Assembly (NCBI RefSeq): GCF_000478275.1
Contig: NZ_ASJB01000080.1
Coordinates: 480,995 to 544,994, forward strand
DNA: 64,000 nt
Direction of reading: 5' to 3'
From: Amycolatopsis orientalis DSM 40040 = KCTC 9412
GTDB taxonomy: Bacteria; Actinomycetota; Actinomycetes; Mycobacteriales; Pseudonocardiaceae
Below are positions 7,996-16,439 of the stretch, in pieces (the stretch's first letter is position 1; the number at the start of each line of letters is the position of its first letter). The notes beneath the pieces are model-generated. The model had not been told where the DNA came from and did not search any database. It saw only the letters and a list, made by a program, of their open reading frames with translations. Made by a program: the position numbers and the translations under genes.

Positions 7996-8436
7996 CTACG
8001 GCATTTGTCGCGGTGACGGGGTATACCCGGTCGGCAGCACACCCCAGTCGCGGAGAGTGACGAACAGGAGTTCGGCCAACCGGCCGCGTTCGTCCAGTTC
8101 GATCAAGGTCCGCGCGTCGATCCAGCGAGCGTCGTCGGCGTCGTCTCCGGCACGGAGAGTGCCGCCGGTGACCGAGCAGGCGTAGTCGTGGATGTCGTAC
8201 GGGCCGCGCCGGACGTTGCCGACGAATGTGCCCGGTGTCACGTCCAGCCCGGTCTCTTCACGCATCTCGCGAATGACGGCCGCTTCGTCCGTTTCGCCTG
8301 GTTCGACCCGGCCGCCGGGGACCGACCACAGTCCTCGTCCGGGTTCATTCGCGCGCCGGATCAGCAGGATCCGCCCTTGTTCGTCGTGGACGATGCCGCC
8401 GACACAGCGGACGGTGCTGCCCGAAACGGTGTTCAT
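7996..8436 (-). CDS. NUDIX hydrolase
   Basis: A 146-residue enzyme with an intact NUDIX box: GGRVEPGETDEAAVI followed by REMREETGLDV, giving G-x5-E-x7-R-E-x2-E-E-x-G. This is the Mg2+-binding catalytic loop that hydrolyses nucleoside diphosphates linked to another group. The N-terminal RCVGGIVHDEQGRILLIRR is typical of MutT/ADP-ribose-type members. The start is taken at MNTVSG; an upstream extension has poor support. Substrate not predictable. It may clean oxidised nucleotides or act in NAD metabolism. Confidence 0.9.
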   Translation of the reverse strand: MNTVSGSTVRCVGGIVHDEQGRILLIRRANEPGRGLWSVPGGRVEPGETDEAAVIREMREETGLDVTPGTFVGNVRRGPYDIHDYACSVTGGTLRAGDDADDARWIDARTLIELDERGRLAELLFVTLRDWGVLPTGYTPSPRQMP

Positions 8437-8622
8437 TCCCGAATGGTAGACGCGGGAGTCCTGACAACGACTGTCCTGTACACGGAGAGTAGCCGTACGG
8501 TACACTTCCCCTCGCCGGCTGACCCAAGCGCGGGACTTCCCTCCCGCGCCGGTGGAAGGTGCGGTACAAAATGAATAGTCAGTATCCGCAGTCAGTCACC
8601 GTAAGAGACAGGATTGATCGCC
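8437..8622. other. Divergent gap with one GC-rich hairpin
   Basis: The 186 bp between the NUDIX start and the small membrane protein carry a perfect hairpin GCGCGGGA/TCCCGCGC (8528-8549, 6-nt loop) and a short repeat CCGTACGGTAC near 8493. Promoters for both genes must lie here. No known operator or riboswitch is recognised. Confidence 0.35.
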
Positions 8623-8784
8623 GTGAACGCGAAAAAGCTCCTCACTTTCGCAGGAATCGCGTTGGTGCTGTTCTTCGTGATCGCGAAACCAGGTGAGGCC
8701 GCCGGCCTCGTGGGAAACATCATCGGGTTCCTGCGTGACTCGGCCGAATCGGTGATCACCTTCGTCAGCAACGTCTTCAGCTAG
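8623..8784 (+). CDS. 53-residue membrane or secreted peptide
   Basis: A short frame starts with GTG at 8623 after a weak GACAGGA site. The product begins VNAKKLLTFAGIALVLFFVI, a single hydrophobic helix, followed by AKPGEAAGLV and an amphipathic tail with FLRDSAESVITFVSNVFS. It could be a signal-anchored peptide. It lies 23 bp before the PH-domain gene on the same strand. Short frames of this shape next to PH-domain genes seem frequent in actinobacteria, but I cannot name a family or function. Confidence 0.6.
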   Translation: MNAKKLLTFAGIALVLFFVIAKPGEAAGLVGNIIGFLRDSAESVITFVSNVFS

Positions 8785-8793
8785 CGGACGGCG

Positions 8794-8808
8794 GATACTC
8801 TCCCAGTA
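8794..8808 (+). promoter_or_regulatory. -10 box for leaderless start of PH-domain gene
   Basis: GATACT at 8794-8799 ends 8 nt before the ATG at 8808, the spacing expected if transcription starts at the start codon. There is no Shine-Dalgarno sequence. This agrees with a leaderless transcript. Confidence 0.4.
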
Positions 8809-9368
8809 TGTTCGCCCCACGCGATCCAGACGAGTATCTCCTCGACACCGAACGGCGGGTCATCAGGATCCGCCGGCACTGGGCTGTGCTGTTGTGGGAC
8901 ACCTTCGAGGCGATCGCCCTCCTGGCGATCTGCGTCCTGGTGTCCTACCTCCTGCCGCCCGCCGCGTGGGTGATCCAGAACATCCTCTGGTACGCCGCGC
9001 TGCTCGTCATCCTGCGCTTCGCGTACGTGGTGATGGAGTGGTGGGTCGAACGGCTGGTGGTCACGGACAAGCGGTTCGTGATGACCACCGGCGTCTACAC
9101 CACCAAAGTGCTGATGATGCCGATCACCAAGGTCACCGACCTCACCTATGAACGTTCGGCGTGGGGCCGGATGATGGGCTACGGCACGATGGTGGTCGAG
9201 TCGGCCGGTCAGATCCAGGCGCTGAACCGCATCGATTACCTGCCTCGGCCCGAAGAGTTCTACGACACGATCTCCGAACTCGTCTTCGGCGACAAGCAGA
9301 AGCAGGCCGAGCGCTTTTCGATGATCAAGGCCCAGCGTGCCGCCCGCGGCAAGAAGAAGGTCGGTTAG
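8808..9368 (+). CDS. PH-domain (YdbS/bPH2-like) membrane protein
   Basis: A 186-residue protein with two membrane helices near the N-terminus (about 28-50 and 52-75) and a bacterial pleckstrin-homology domain after them. VEWWVERLVVTDKRFVMTTG-like segments and MPITKVTDLTYERS match the bPH2 pattern, with a basic C-terminal tail ending RAARGKKKVG. Such proteins are found in envelope-related contexts. The role is unknown. A TANNNT-like box 8 nt before the ATG points to leaderless translation. Confidence 0.85.
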   Translation: MFAPRDPDEYLLDTERRVIRIRRHWAVLLWDTFEAIALLAICVLVSYLLPPAAWVIQNILWYAALLVILRFAYVVMEWWVERLVVTDKRFVMTTGVYTTKVLMMPITKVTDLTYERSAWGRMMGYGTMVVESAGQIQALNRIDYLPRPEEFYDTISELVFGDKQKQAERFSMIKAQRAARGKKKVG

Positions 9369-9545
9369 CGCAGGGACAGGCTACGGCCACAGCTGAGGTG
9401 ACCGGGGTCTTTTGATCCCTTGAAGTCGCGCGCCTTTTGGCCGCCAGGCCTCAGGGCTGTGATGGCAGGGCGCCTTCACCCGCGAGGGCGACGCACGGCA
9501 CTTTGTCGCGCCCTGGCAGCACAGCGCTGACCAGCGCGATAGACA

Positions 9546-10418
9546 ATGCAGTCGATGCGCATCGACCTGCACGCCCACTCCACCGCCTCCGACGGTACCG
9601 ACAGCCCTGCCGGGCTGGTCGCCGCCGCCGCGAAGGCGGGCCTCGACGTAGTCGCGATCACCGATCACGACACCACGGCCGGCTGGGCCCCGGCCGCCGA
9701 GGCACTCCCGCCGGGACTTTCCCTGGTCCCCGGTGCCGAGCTGTCCACGATCTCCGTCGATCCGGTGACCGGGCGGCACGTCAGCGTCCACCTGCTCGCG
9801 TACCTCTTCGATCCCGGGTCGGCCGCGCTCGTCGCCGAGCAGACCCGGCTGCGGTCGGAGCGGCGCTGGCGGCTGCGCGTGATGGCCGAACGCATGGCCG
9901 CCGACGGCCTGCCGGTCGATCCCGACGAGGTCATGTCGCTGCTACCGGAAGACGGTTCGGCCGGACGGCCGCATCTCGCGCAGGCCCTGGTGCGCGCGGG
10001 ACTCGTCTCGTCGGTGAACGAGGCCTTCGGCAGCTACCTCGGCAACGGCAGCGGGTACTTCGTGGCCCGGCAGGACACGATGGTGGAGGACGCGATCGAC
10101 ATGATCGCGGACGCGGGCGGGGTCACCGTGATCGCGCATCCCTTCGCCTACACGCGCGGCGCCACCATCACCGTCGACGTGCTCGCCGGGCTGGCCGAAC
10201 ACGGCCTGACCGGGGTCGAGGTCGACCACCCGAACCACGACGAGGAGACCCGCGTCCAGCTGCACGGCCTGGCGGGGGAGCTCGGGCTCGTGCGGACCGG
10301 GTCGAGCGACTACCACGGCACGAACAAGACCATCGAACTCGGCGACGAGACCACCGATCCGGCCGCGCTGGAAGAACTCGTCGCGCGGTCGACCGGGTAC
10401 GGGGTCGTGACCCGGTGA
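9546..10418 (+). CDS. PHP-domain phosphoesterase
   Basis: A 290-residue member of the PHP (polymerase and histidinol phosphatase) family. Metal-binding motifs are clear: DLHAHSTASDG near the N-terminus, ITDHDTTAGW (about 38-47), the VPGAELST Glu motif, TVIAHPFAY and a final SSDYHG. The set matches stand-alone PHP enzymes related to RNase AM/YciV, which remove 5' phosphates from short RNA or nucleoside 3',5'-bisphosphates. A second ATG three codons in (9555) is an alternative start. The gene overlaps marC by 4 bp, so the two are coupled. The 177-bp gap before it has an 8-bp inverted repeat (CAGGGCGC/GCGCCCTG) and nothing else I recognise. Confidence 0.87.
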   Translation: MQSMRIDLHAHSTASDGTDSPAGLVAAAAKAGLDVVAITDHDTTAGWAPAAEALPPGLSLVPGAELSTISVDPVTGRHVSVHLLAYLFDPGSAALVAEQTRLRSERRWRLRVMAERMAADGLPVDPDEVMSLLPEDGSAGRPHLAQALVRAGLVSSVNEAFGSYLGNGSGYFVARQDTMVEDAIDMIADAGGVTVIAHPFAYTRGATITVDVLAGLAEHGLTGVEVDHPNHDEETRVQLHGLAGELGLVRTGSSDYHGTNKTIELGDETTDPAALEELVARSTGYGVVTR

Positions 10419-11044
10419 CGATCACGGACTTCTTCGACGCGCGCCTGTTCATGAGCGCGACGATCACGCTGATCGTCATCATGGACCCGCCCGGCACGGT
10501 GCCGGTGTTCCTGAGCCTCACCGGCCGCAAGTCGGTGGCGTTCCGCGCCAAGGCCGCGCGGCAGGCGGTGCTGGTGTCGCTGCTGGTGATCTCGCTGTTC
10601 GCCGTCGCGGGACAGGCGATCCTGTCCTATCTCGGCATCGGGATCCCGGCGCTGCAGGGCGCGGGCGGGCTGTTGCTGCTGCTGATCGCCTTGCAGCTGC
10701 TGACCGGCAAGACCGGCGGCGAGGCCGAGGCGGCGGGCGACGACGTCAACGTCGCGCTGGTGCCGCTCGGGACGCCGCTGCTCGCCGGTCCGGGTGCGAT
10801 CGCCGCGACCATCGTCTTCGTGCGGCAGGCCGACGGGCACGTCGGCGCGTACGCGGCCCTCGCGCTTTCGATCGTGACGGTGCACTTCGTGCTGTACCTG
10901 TGCATGCGGTACTCGGGCGTGGTCATCCGGCTGATCAAGGAAAGCGGGATCACGCTGCTGGCGAAGATCGCCGGTCTGCTGCTGGCCGCGATCGCGGTCG
11001 AACTGGTGGCGAACTCGGTGAAGGGCTTCATCGCGGGCACGTGA
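10415..11044 (+). CDS. MarC-family integral membrane protein
   Basis: A 209-residue protein with about six transmembrane helices. The N-terminal IVIMDPPGTVPVFLSL and the internal VPLGTPLLAGPGAIA are the two conserved half-repeat motifs of the MarC/UPF0056 family, seen here as MDPPGTVP and PLLAGPGAI. Members were once linked to antibiotic resistance, but their transport role is unsettled. The GTG start overlaps the PHP stop (GTGA), which fits coupled translation. Function of the pair is unknown. Confidence 0.9.
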   Translation: MTITDFFDARLFMSATITLIVIMDPPGTVPVFLSLTGRKSVAFRAKAARQAVLVSLLVISLFAVAGQAILSYLGIGIPALQGAGGLLLLLIALQLLTGKTGGEAEAAGDDVNVALVPLGTPLLAGPGAIAATIVFVRQADGHVGAYAALALSIVTVHFVLYLCMRYSGVVIRLIKESGITLLAKIAGLLLAAIAVELVANSVKGFIAGT

Positions 11045-11062
11045 CCTTCACGCGCTTGGGCA

Positions 11063-11090
11063 CATCGCGTTTAGCGGGCTAAATGCGATG
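11063..11090. terminator. Family A palindrome
   Basis: CATCGC and GCGATG arms enclose the TTTAGCGGGCTAAA core. The outer arm differs from the copy at 676 (GTCGC/GCGAC) on both sides, so pairing is kept. It follows the MarC stop codon and separates it from the next gene on the same strand. Confidence 0.6.
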
Positions 11091-11128
11091 CGGGCGCGTG
11101 GGCGCGCTCGCCCGGGGCAACGGGGCCC

Positions 11129-11153
11129 GGCGATAGCAAAGGTCCCTTGCTCC
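11129..11153. terminator. Single (half) family B repeat
   Basis: GGCGATAGCAAAGGTCCCTT plus GCTCC, one arm of the family B palindrome. The half alone is close to a palindrome (AGCAAAGGTCCCTTGCT), so it can still form a hairpin. Confidence 0.5.
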
Positions 11154-11217
11154 CTTCCTGGGGATCCCCTCGAAAAGTGTCGGTGGGGGTGCGTAGCGTT
11201 GCGGGCGGGGTGATCCG

Positions 11218-12087
11218 ATGGAGCAGATTGGTTTCGACTTCGGCGTCGAGGCGCCGCGCAAGCTGACGAAGGTCTCGCCCGCGCGCCTCGCGACGTTCGA
11301 AGATTGCCCGCGCCGCTACCGCATGTCGTATCTCGACCGCCCGTCCCCGACCCGCACCGGGGCATGGGCGCACAGCACGCTCGGCGCGGTGGTGCACAAC
11401 GCGCTGCGGGCGTTGTTCGACCTGCCGGTGATCAAGCGGGTGCCGCAGCGGGCGATGGCGCTCGTCGCCGAGCACTGGAAGGACGCCGGGTTCGAGGACA
11501 CCGACCAGGCCGCCCGCTACCGTGCCCGCGCCAAGGCCTGGGTCGCGGACTACGTCGAGCACAACGACGTCAGCGTCGATCCGGTCGGCCTGGAGCGCTG
11601 GGTTTCGGCGCCCGTCACGCTCGAACCGGGCAGCGGGCCCAGCCTCATCATCGAGGGCCGCGCCGACCGCATCGACCAGCGCGGCCGGGAACTGGTGATC
11701 ATCGATTACAAGACCGGCCGTCGTGCGCCGGACGACTACGAGGCGCGCTCCTCGCAGGCATTGGCGCTGTACGCGGTCGCGGCCGCCAGGACGCTGCGCA
11801 CGCCGTGCTACCAGGTCGAGTTGCACCACGTGCCCAGCGGCACCATCGCGGCCGCGGAGCACACCGAGGAGAGCCTCAGGCGTCATCTCCAACGCGCCGA
11901 CGAGACCGCCGGGGACCTGCGGCTGGCAACGGATACCCTGAACGCGGGCGGCGACGAGGACGTGTTGTTCCCGGCGCGCCCCGGCCGCCGCTGCTCGTGG
12001 TGCGATTTCCGGCCCAGCTGCGCGGCGGGCCAGGAGGCCGGGCCCCAGGCTCAGCCGTGGGAGCTGCTGGCTCCGCTGGATTCCTGA
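11218..12087 (+). CDS. RecB-family PD-(D/E)XK nuclease with Fe-S type cysteines
   Basis: A 289-residue stand-alone nuclease domain of the Cas4/AddB/RecB type. Nuclease motifs are IIEGRADRID (about 142-151), VIIDYKTG (160-167, D and K of the active site) and the following SSQALALYAVAA with the QxxxY-like motif. A cysteine in FEDCPRRYRMSY near residue 30 and a C-terminal cluster (CSWCDFRPSC) form the four-Cys pattern that binds a 4Fe-4S cluster in AddB and Cas4. No CRISPR array is nearby. It likely acts in DNA repair as an exonuclease. The start ATG is preceded by GGCGGGGTGAT. Confidence 0.87.
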   Translation: MEQIGFDFGVEAPRKLTKVSPARLATFEDCPRRYRMSYLDRPSPTRTGAWAHSTLGAVVHNALRALFDLPVIKRVPQRAMALVAEHWKDAGFEDTDQAARYRARAKAWVADYVEHNDVSVDPVGLERWVSAPVTLEPGSGPSLIIEGRADRIDQRGRELVIIDYKTGRRAPDDYEARSSQALALYAVAAARTLRTPCYQVELHHVPSGTIAAAEHTEESLRRHLQRADETAGDLRLATDTLNAGGDEDVLFPARPGRRCSWCDFRPSCAAGQEAGPQAQPWELLAPLDS

Positions 12088-12114
12088 GATCTCGACGATT
12101 GGACAGGCGAGGAC

Positions 12115-12459
12115 GTGTCGTCACCGGACACCGAACAGCTCGCGACCACACCACTGCCCGTGGGCCCGGGCGATCCCGCCGTGCCTGAACGCCGACGGTT
12201 CTGGCGCGGGCTGACCGGTTCGCTCGCGGCCGGGATGGTCGTGCTCGCGACCTGCGTCCTGGTGATCGCCGGGATCTGTCTCTTCACCGCCGCACCGGGG
12301 CCGGGTCCCCTGATGCTGATCGGGCATCCGGTCGCCGCGGTGCTCGCCGTGCCGGCGCAGCGGATCGCTGATGCGCGGACCGGCCGCGTCGCGGGCTTCG
12401 CGGGTCTCGGTGTCGTGGTGAGCGTGACGGCCGCGCTGAGCCTGTTCTGGTGGAGCTGA
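12115..12459 (+). CDS. Hypothetical membrane protein, three helices
   Basis: A 114-residue protein with an acidic, Pro-rich N-terminus of about 30 residues and three hydrophobic stretches (about 35-58, 64-82 and 93-112). The GTG start follows GGCGAGGA. I do not recognise a family. It lies 27 bp after the RecB-like nuclease gene on the same strand and may share its transcript. Membrane location is the only safe statement. Confidence 0.7.
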   Translation: MSSPDTEQLATTPLPVGPGDPAVPERRRFWRGLTGSLAAGMVVLATCVLVIAGICLFTAAPGPGPLMLIGHPVAAVLAVPAQRIADARTGRVAGFAGLGVVVSVTAALSLFWWS

Positions 12460-12576
12460 CCGCGGCAGGAAAATGCCACGCTGACCAAAAACCCCTTCTG
12501 TCGCTGGAAACTGGGCGGTACCGGGCACGTCGTGGAAGACCACGCTGCCCAGCAGCGAGGACGAAGGGCACCGTTG

Positions 12577-13221
12577 ATGACCTACCCACCCCAGCCAGGA
12601 CAGCCCGACCAAGGCCAAGGCGGGCAGCAGTACGCGGGGCAGCAGCTCCCGCCGCAGCAGTACCAGCAGGGCACTTACGACCAGAGCGGCGCGTACCCGC
12701 AGCCGCAGCAGTACCCCGGCTACGGCCAGCAGCAGTACGGGCAGAACCAGCAGTACCCCCAGGGCTTCGGCGGGCCGCCCGCGCCACCGAAGAACAACAA
12801 GACCGGCGTGCTCGTGGCCATCGCCGCCGCTGCCGTGGTGGTGGTCACGCTGGCCATCACCGGGTTCGTCGCTCCCGGGTTCTTCCTCGGCGACGACAAG
12901 GCCGACAAAACGGCAAGCCCCGAAGTGACCGCGCAGGCCGTCGTCGCGGGCATCAACGCCCACGACAAGCCCGCGTTGAGGGCGCTCAAGTGCGTGAACG
13001 CGGACGAGGACATCGACCAGGCCATCGAACACGTCGACGAAGTGGCGAGCGCGACGCTCGGCGAGCTGACGAAGATCTCCGAAACCGAGTACTCGGTGGT
13101 CGTCAAGCTGAGCGTCGAAGGGCGCTCCCGCACCGCCGCCGGCACGCTCTCCGGCGAGGGCGGCCAATGGTGCTGGAAGGAACTCGGCCGATCCCGTGCC
13201 AAGACCTCGGCGACGCGCTGA
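12577..13221 (+). CDS. Single-pass membrane protein with Gln/Pro/Gly-rich cytoplasmic tail
   Basis: A 214-residue protein. Residues 1-66 are low in complexity, rich in Gln, Tyr, Pro and Gly (repeated QQYPGYGQQQ-like units), and end in PPAPPKNNK. One transmembrane helix follows (about 72-95) and then an exported domain of about 115 residues that looks like DUF4878-type or NTF2-like domains of actinobacterial envelope proteins. A few charged repeats such as ASPEVTAQAVVAGINAHD open that domain. The ATG at 12577 lies about 10 nt after GAAGG. Its role is unknown. Confidence 0.72.
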   Translation: MTYPPQPGQPDQGQGGQQYAGQQLPPQQYQQGTYDQSGAYPQPQQYPGYGQQQYGQNQQYPQGFGGPPAPPKNNKTGVLVAIAAAAVVVVTLAITGFVAPGFFLGDDKADKTASPEVTAQAVVAGINAHDKPALRALKCVNADEDIDQAIEHVDEVASATLGELTKISETEYSVVVKLSVEGRSRTAAGTLSGEGGQWCWKELGRSRAKTSATR

Positions 13222-13232
13222 CGAGCGCCGGG

Positions 13233-13257
13233 GGAGCAAGGGACCTTTGCTATCGCC
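13233..13257. terminator. Single (half) family B repeat
   Basis: GGAGCAAGGGACCTTTGCTA plus TCGCC, one self-complementary half of family B, occupies the 42-bp gap between convergent stop codons of the DUF4878-like and PQQ-like genes. Confidence 0.5.
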
Positions 13258-13263
13258 CGGCGG

Positions 13264-14658
13264 TCACTTGAGGGCGGCCAGCGTGGGGCCGCGCTGCTCC
13301 AGCAGCACGGGCCCGACCGACGAGAGCCGCACCGGGCCGGTGTAGCCGTGCCGGTCGACGCCGACGGTGCGGATCGTGGTGCCGGTCAGCTCGTCGAGGA
13401 CGGCGAGGCCGCCCTGGATCGGCACGACCAGCTGGTCCCCGAAGGTCACCCCGGGGCCGACGGAGTTGCTCAGCGTCCAGCGCGGCGTCAGGTCGTCCCG
13501 TGAGAAAGCCATGGTCTTCGAGCCGGTGAACCAGTAGACACCCTGCGCGGTCCACGAGGTCGTCATGATCCCGCCCGCGGGGTCCTTCGCGAGGTCCGCG
13601 GCGGGCACGTCCAGCGGGTACGCCGACTTCTGCATACCGTCGCCGCCGTAGATGACCAGCAGTTTCTGTTCCGGGAGCACGAGCAGCGCGAGATCACCGG
13701 ACATCGCGACGAGTTTCGCGTTCTTCCCGGCGAGCACGGTGCTGTAGTCGACCTTCGGTTCGTCGGCCTCGTCGTTGCTCGCGCGGTAGACGGTGAAGCG
13801 GTCGGCCGGATCGCCGGGGCAGCGTTCGATCACGCCGATCTTGCCCGACGCGGCGGCCACCGTGCCGTACGTGCAGCCCGTCCGGGGTTGCTTGTTCGGC
13901 TGGACGACGGCCGGGACCTCGCCGTACTCCATGCTCTTGACCAGGTCGTCGCGCCAGGTGTTGAGCAGTTTCTTGCCGGTCGTGGTGACGTGCGAGCCGT
14001 CGACGACCAGCTGGGTGCCGAGTTCGGCGTCGCCGTTGCGCTGCGCGGTGCGGCGCCCGGTGCCGGTGTCGAGCTGGGTGACCTCGCTGCAGCCGGTGTC
14101 CTTGCGGTACACCGCGTCCACCTTGATCCCGGCGAGCGCGACGGTGCACAGCTCGAGATCGCGGGAATAGCGCCAGCGGACGGTGCCGGTGAGCGGATCC
14201 CGGCCGAGTACTTCGCCCTTGTCGGCGGTGACGACGCTGTTGGCCTCACCGATCGGGACGGGTGTCGCCGAACTCGGCGCCTGCCACAGCTCGGTGAGGG
14301 AGCCGGGTACGGCCGCCGGTGCCAGGGGGAGGTCGGGTGGCAGCGTGGCGGCGACCTGCGCGACCGTCGCCGCGTTGTCGCTGTTCACTCCGATGACTAC
14401 CCCGGTGACGGCGACGACCACGACGATCACCGCGACGAGCACGCGATCCCGCGTGCGGTTCCACGGTGACCGCCGGGCGCGTTTCCCGCCCAGCGGCGGC
14501 TCGGCGGCCACCGGCTGGGCGGGTTCGGCGTCCAGGACGTCCTCGGTGCCGATCGCGGCCGTGGGTTCCGGCTCGCCGCCGTCCGACGGCTGTTCGGGAT
14601 CGACGGGCTCGGGCCGCGCCGGTTCGTTGTCCGGCGCGGCGTCCCAGCGTTCGCTCAC
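13264..14658 (-). CDS. PQQ-like beta-propeller membrane protein (Rv3212-like)
   Basis: A 464-residue protein. An acidic, Pro-rich cytoplasmic N-terminus (1-65) leads to one transmembrane helix (about 73-93, VLVAVIVVVVAVTGVVIGVN). The rest is an exported domain with repeated short blades such as LGRDPLTGTVRWRY and LAVLDELTGTTIRTV, the PQQ-like/WD40-type propeller pattern. It follows the RhlE helicase gene by 38 bp. The same two-gene order exists in mycobacteria (Rv3211-Rv3212, from memory). Function unknown. Confidence 0.75.
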   Translation of the reverse strand: MSERWDAAPDNEPARPEPVDPEQPSDGGEPEPTAAIGTEDVLDAEPAQPVAAEPPLGGKRARRSPWNRTRDRVLVAVIVVVVAVTGVVIGVNSDNAATVAQVAATLPPDLPLAPAAVPGSLTELWQAPSSATPVPIGEANSVVTADKGEVLGRDPLTGTVRWRYSRDLELCTVALAGIKVDAVYRKDTGCSEVTQLDTGTGRRTAQRNGDAELGTQLVVDGSHVTTTGKKLLNTWRDDLVKSMEYGEVPAVVQPNKQPRTGCTYGTVAAASGKIGVIERCPGDPADRFTVYRASNDEADEPKVDYSTVLAGKNAKLVAMSGDLALLVLPEQKLLVIYGGDGMQKSAYPLDVPAADLAKDPAGGIMTTSWTAQGVYWFTGSKTMAFSRDDLTPRWTLSNSVGPGVTFGDQLVVPIQGGLAVLDELTGTTIRTVGVDRHGYTGPVRLSSVGPVLLEQRGPTLAALK

Positions 14659-14696
14659 GTGCCCCTAGCTCCCCACGTCCGCGGTCCTGAAGATGC

Positions 14697-16340
14697 TCAG
14701 TCTGCCGACGCAGGTGTATCAGAAGTCGCCGAGGGACGGCGACGGCGGCGTCGGCGAGCCGGACGCTCGGCGCTGTCGCCTGCCTCCTTCTCGACCGCCG
14801 GGCCGCTGACCTCCGGGCTCGGCTTCGCGGCGCCACGACTGCGGCGGCGCGTGCGAGTGCGGGCCTCCGAAGAACCCTCAGCGCCCTCAGCGCCCTCGCT
14901 GTCGGTGCCCTTCGCCGCGGCCGCGGCGTCCGCCGCCTCGATCTCGGCAGCCGCGTTGGCGCCGCCACGGGTCCGCTTGCGCGGCGCGCGGTTGCGCTTG
15001 CGGGGCGCCTCTTCCTCGTCGGTGGTGCGGCCCTTGGCCCCGCGGGGACCACGGCGCTTGCCGCCCAGGTCTTCTTCGACCTCGGCCGAAAGGCCGGCGC
15101 GGGTCCGCTTCGACAGCGGGAGACGGCCGGTGGTGCCCTCGGGGATCCCGAGGTCGCTGAACAGGTGCTTGGACGAGGAATACGTCTCGGCGGGCTCGGG
15201 CATGTCGAGGCCGAGGGTGTCGGAGATCAGCTTCCAGCGCGGTTCCTCGTCCCAGTCGACGAGGGTGATCGCGACACCGGTGCGCCCGGCGCGGCCGGTG
15301 CGGCCGATCCGGTGGACGTAGGTCTTCTCGTCCTCGGGCGTCTGGTAGTTGATCACGTGCGTGACGTCGTCGATGTCGATACCGCGGGCGGCGACATCGG
15401 TGGCGACCAGCACGTCGACCTTGCCGGAGCGGAACGCGCGCAGCGCCTGCTCGCGGGCGCCCTGGCCCAGGTCACCGTGGACGGCGGCGGCCGCGAAACC
15501 GCGCTCGACGAGTTCGTCGGCCACCTTCTGCGCGGTGCGCTTGGTCCGGGTGAAGATCATCGTCAGGCCGCGGCCCTCGGCCTGCAGCGCGCGGGCGATC
15601 AGCTCCGGCTTGTCCATCGAGTGCGCCCGGTAGACGAACTGGGTGGTGCGCTCGTGGATGGCGCCGGCGTCGTTCTCCTCGGCGCGGATATGCGTCGGCT
15701 GGGTCAGGAACGTGCGGGCCAGCGTGATGATCGGGCCCGGCATGGTCGCCGAGAACAGCATCGTCTGCCGCTTGTCCGGGACCATCCGCAGGATGCGCTC
15801 GATGTCGGGCAGGAAGCCCAGGTCGAGCATCTCGTCGGCCTCGTCCAGCACCAGGCCGCGGACCTTGCCCAGCACCAGGTGCTTCTGCTCGGCCAGGTCC
15901 AGCAGGCGGCCGGGGGTGCCGATGACGACGTCGACGCCGTTGCGGAGGGCGGCGATCTGCGGCTCGTACGGGCGGCCGCCGTAGATGGCCAGCGTGCGGA
16001 TGCCGAGGTGCTTGCCCGCGCCCTTGAGGTCGTTCGCGACCTGGATGCACAGCTCACGGGTCGGCACGACGACCAGCACCTGCGGGGTGCCGTCGCCGGG
16101 GACCTCGACGCGGTGCAGCAGCGGGACGCCGAAGCCCAGCGTCTTGCCCATGCCGGTGCGGGCCTGACCGATGAGGTCGTCGCCCGCCATGGCCAGCGGC
16201 AGGGTCAGGGCCTGGATGGCGAAGGTGCGTTCGATCCCGGCCTCGCTCAGCGCCTTCACGATCTCCGGCTTGACGCCGAAGGAGGCGAAGGAGGGGGCCT
16301 CGGGTTCCACCGGAGCGCCCGCCTGCAGCGGGTGCGACAC
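14697..16340 (-). CDS. DEAD-box RNA helicase, RhlE type
   Basis: An ATP-dependent RNA helicase with all core motifs: TFAIQ (Q motif), ARTGMGKT (I), PTRELC (Ia), TPGRLLD (Ib), DEAD (II), SAT (III), ATDVAARGIDI (V) and HRIGRTGRAG (VI). A basic, low-complexity tail (from about residue 400) with Arg-rich runs suits RNA binding. The GTG at 16340 is the first usual start codon and gives 547 residues. The frame is open for another 33 codons to a CTG at 16439 that has GAGAGAGGCGAG just upstream, while the GTG has no ribosome site, so the true N-terminus may be TTNETTTEEN. RhlE proteins help cold adaptation and RNA turnover. The homologue neighbours Rv3212 in mycobacteria. Confidence 0.93.
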   Translation of the reverse strand: MSHPLQAGAPVEPEAPSFASFGVKPEIVKALSEAGIERTFAIQALTLPLAMAGDDLIGQARTGMGKTLGFGVPLLHRVEVPGDGTPQVLVVVPTRELCIQVANDLKGAGKHLGIRTLAIYGGRPYEPQIAALRNGVDVVIGTPGRLLDLAEQKHLVLGKVRGLVLDEADEMLDLGFLPDIERILRMVPDKRQTMLFSATMPGPIITLARTFLTQPTHIRAEENDAGAIHERTTQFVYRAHSMDKPELIARALQAEGRGLTMIFTRTKRTAQKVADELVERGFAAAAVHGDLGQGAREQALRAFRSGKVDVLVATDVAARGIDIDDVTHVINYQTPEDEKTYVHRIGRTGRAGRTGVAITLVDWDEEPRWKLISDTLGLDMPEPAETYSSSKHLFSDLGIPEGTTGRLPLSKRTRAGLSAEVEEDLGGKRRGPRGAKGRTTDEEEAPRKRNRAPRKRTRGGANAAAEIEAADAAAAAKGTDSEGAEGAEGSSEARTRTRRRSRGAAKPSPEVSGPAVEKEAGDSAERPARRRRRRRPSATSDTPASAD

Positions 16341-16439
16341 GTCGAGCGCCGCCGGGCCTGACTCGCTGTGCTCCAGCGCGACGGCCTCCGGGACGCCGGT
16401 GACGGTGTTCTCTTCGGTTGTGGTTTCGTTCGTGGTCAG

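Noticed and set aside
12532..12576. Upstream start for the Gln-rich membrane protein
   Set aside because: The extra 15 codons have no ribosome site and do not look like the rest; the ATG at 12577 has GAAGG upstream.
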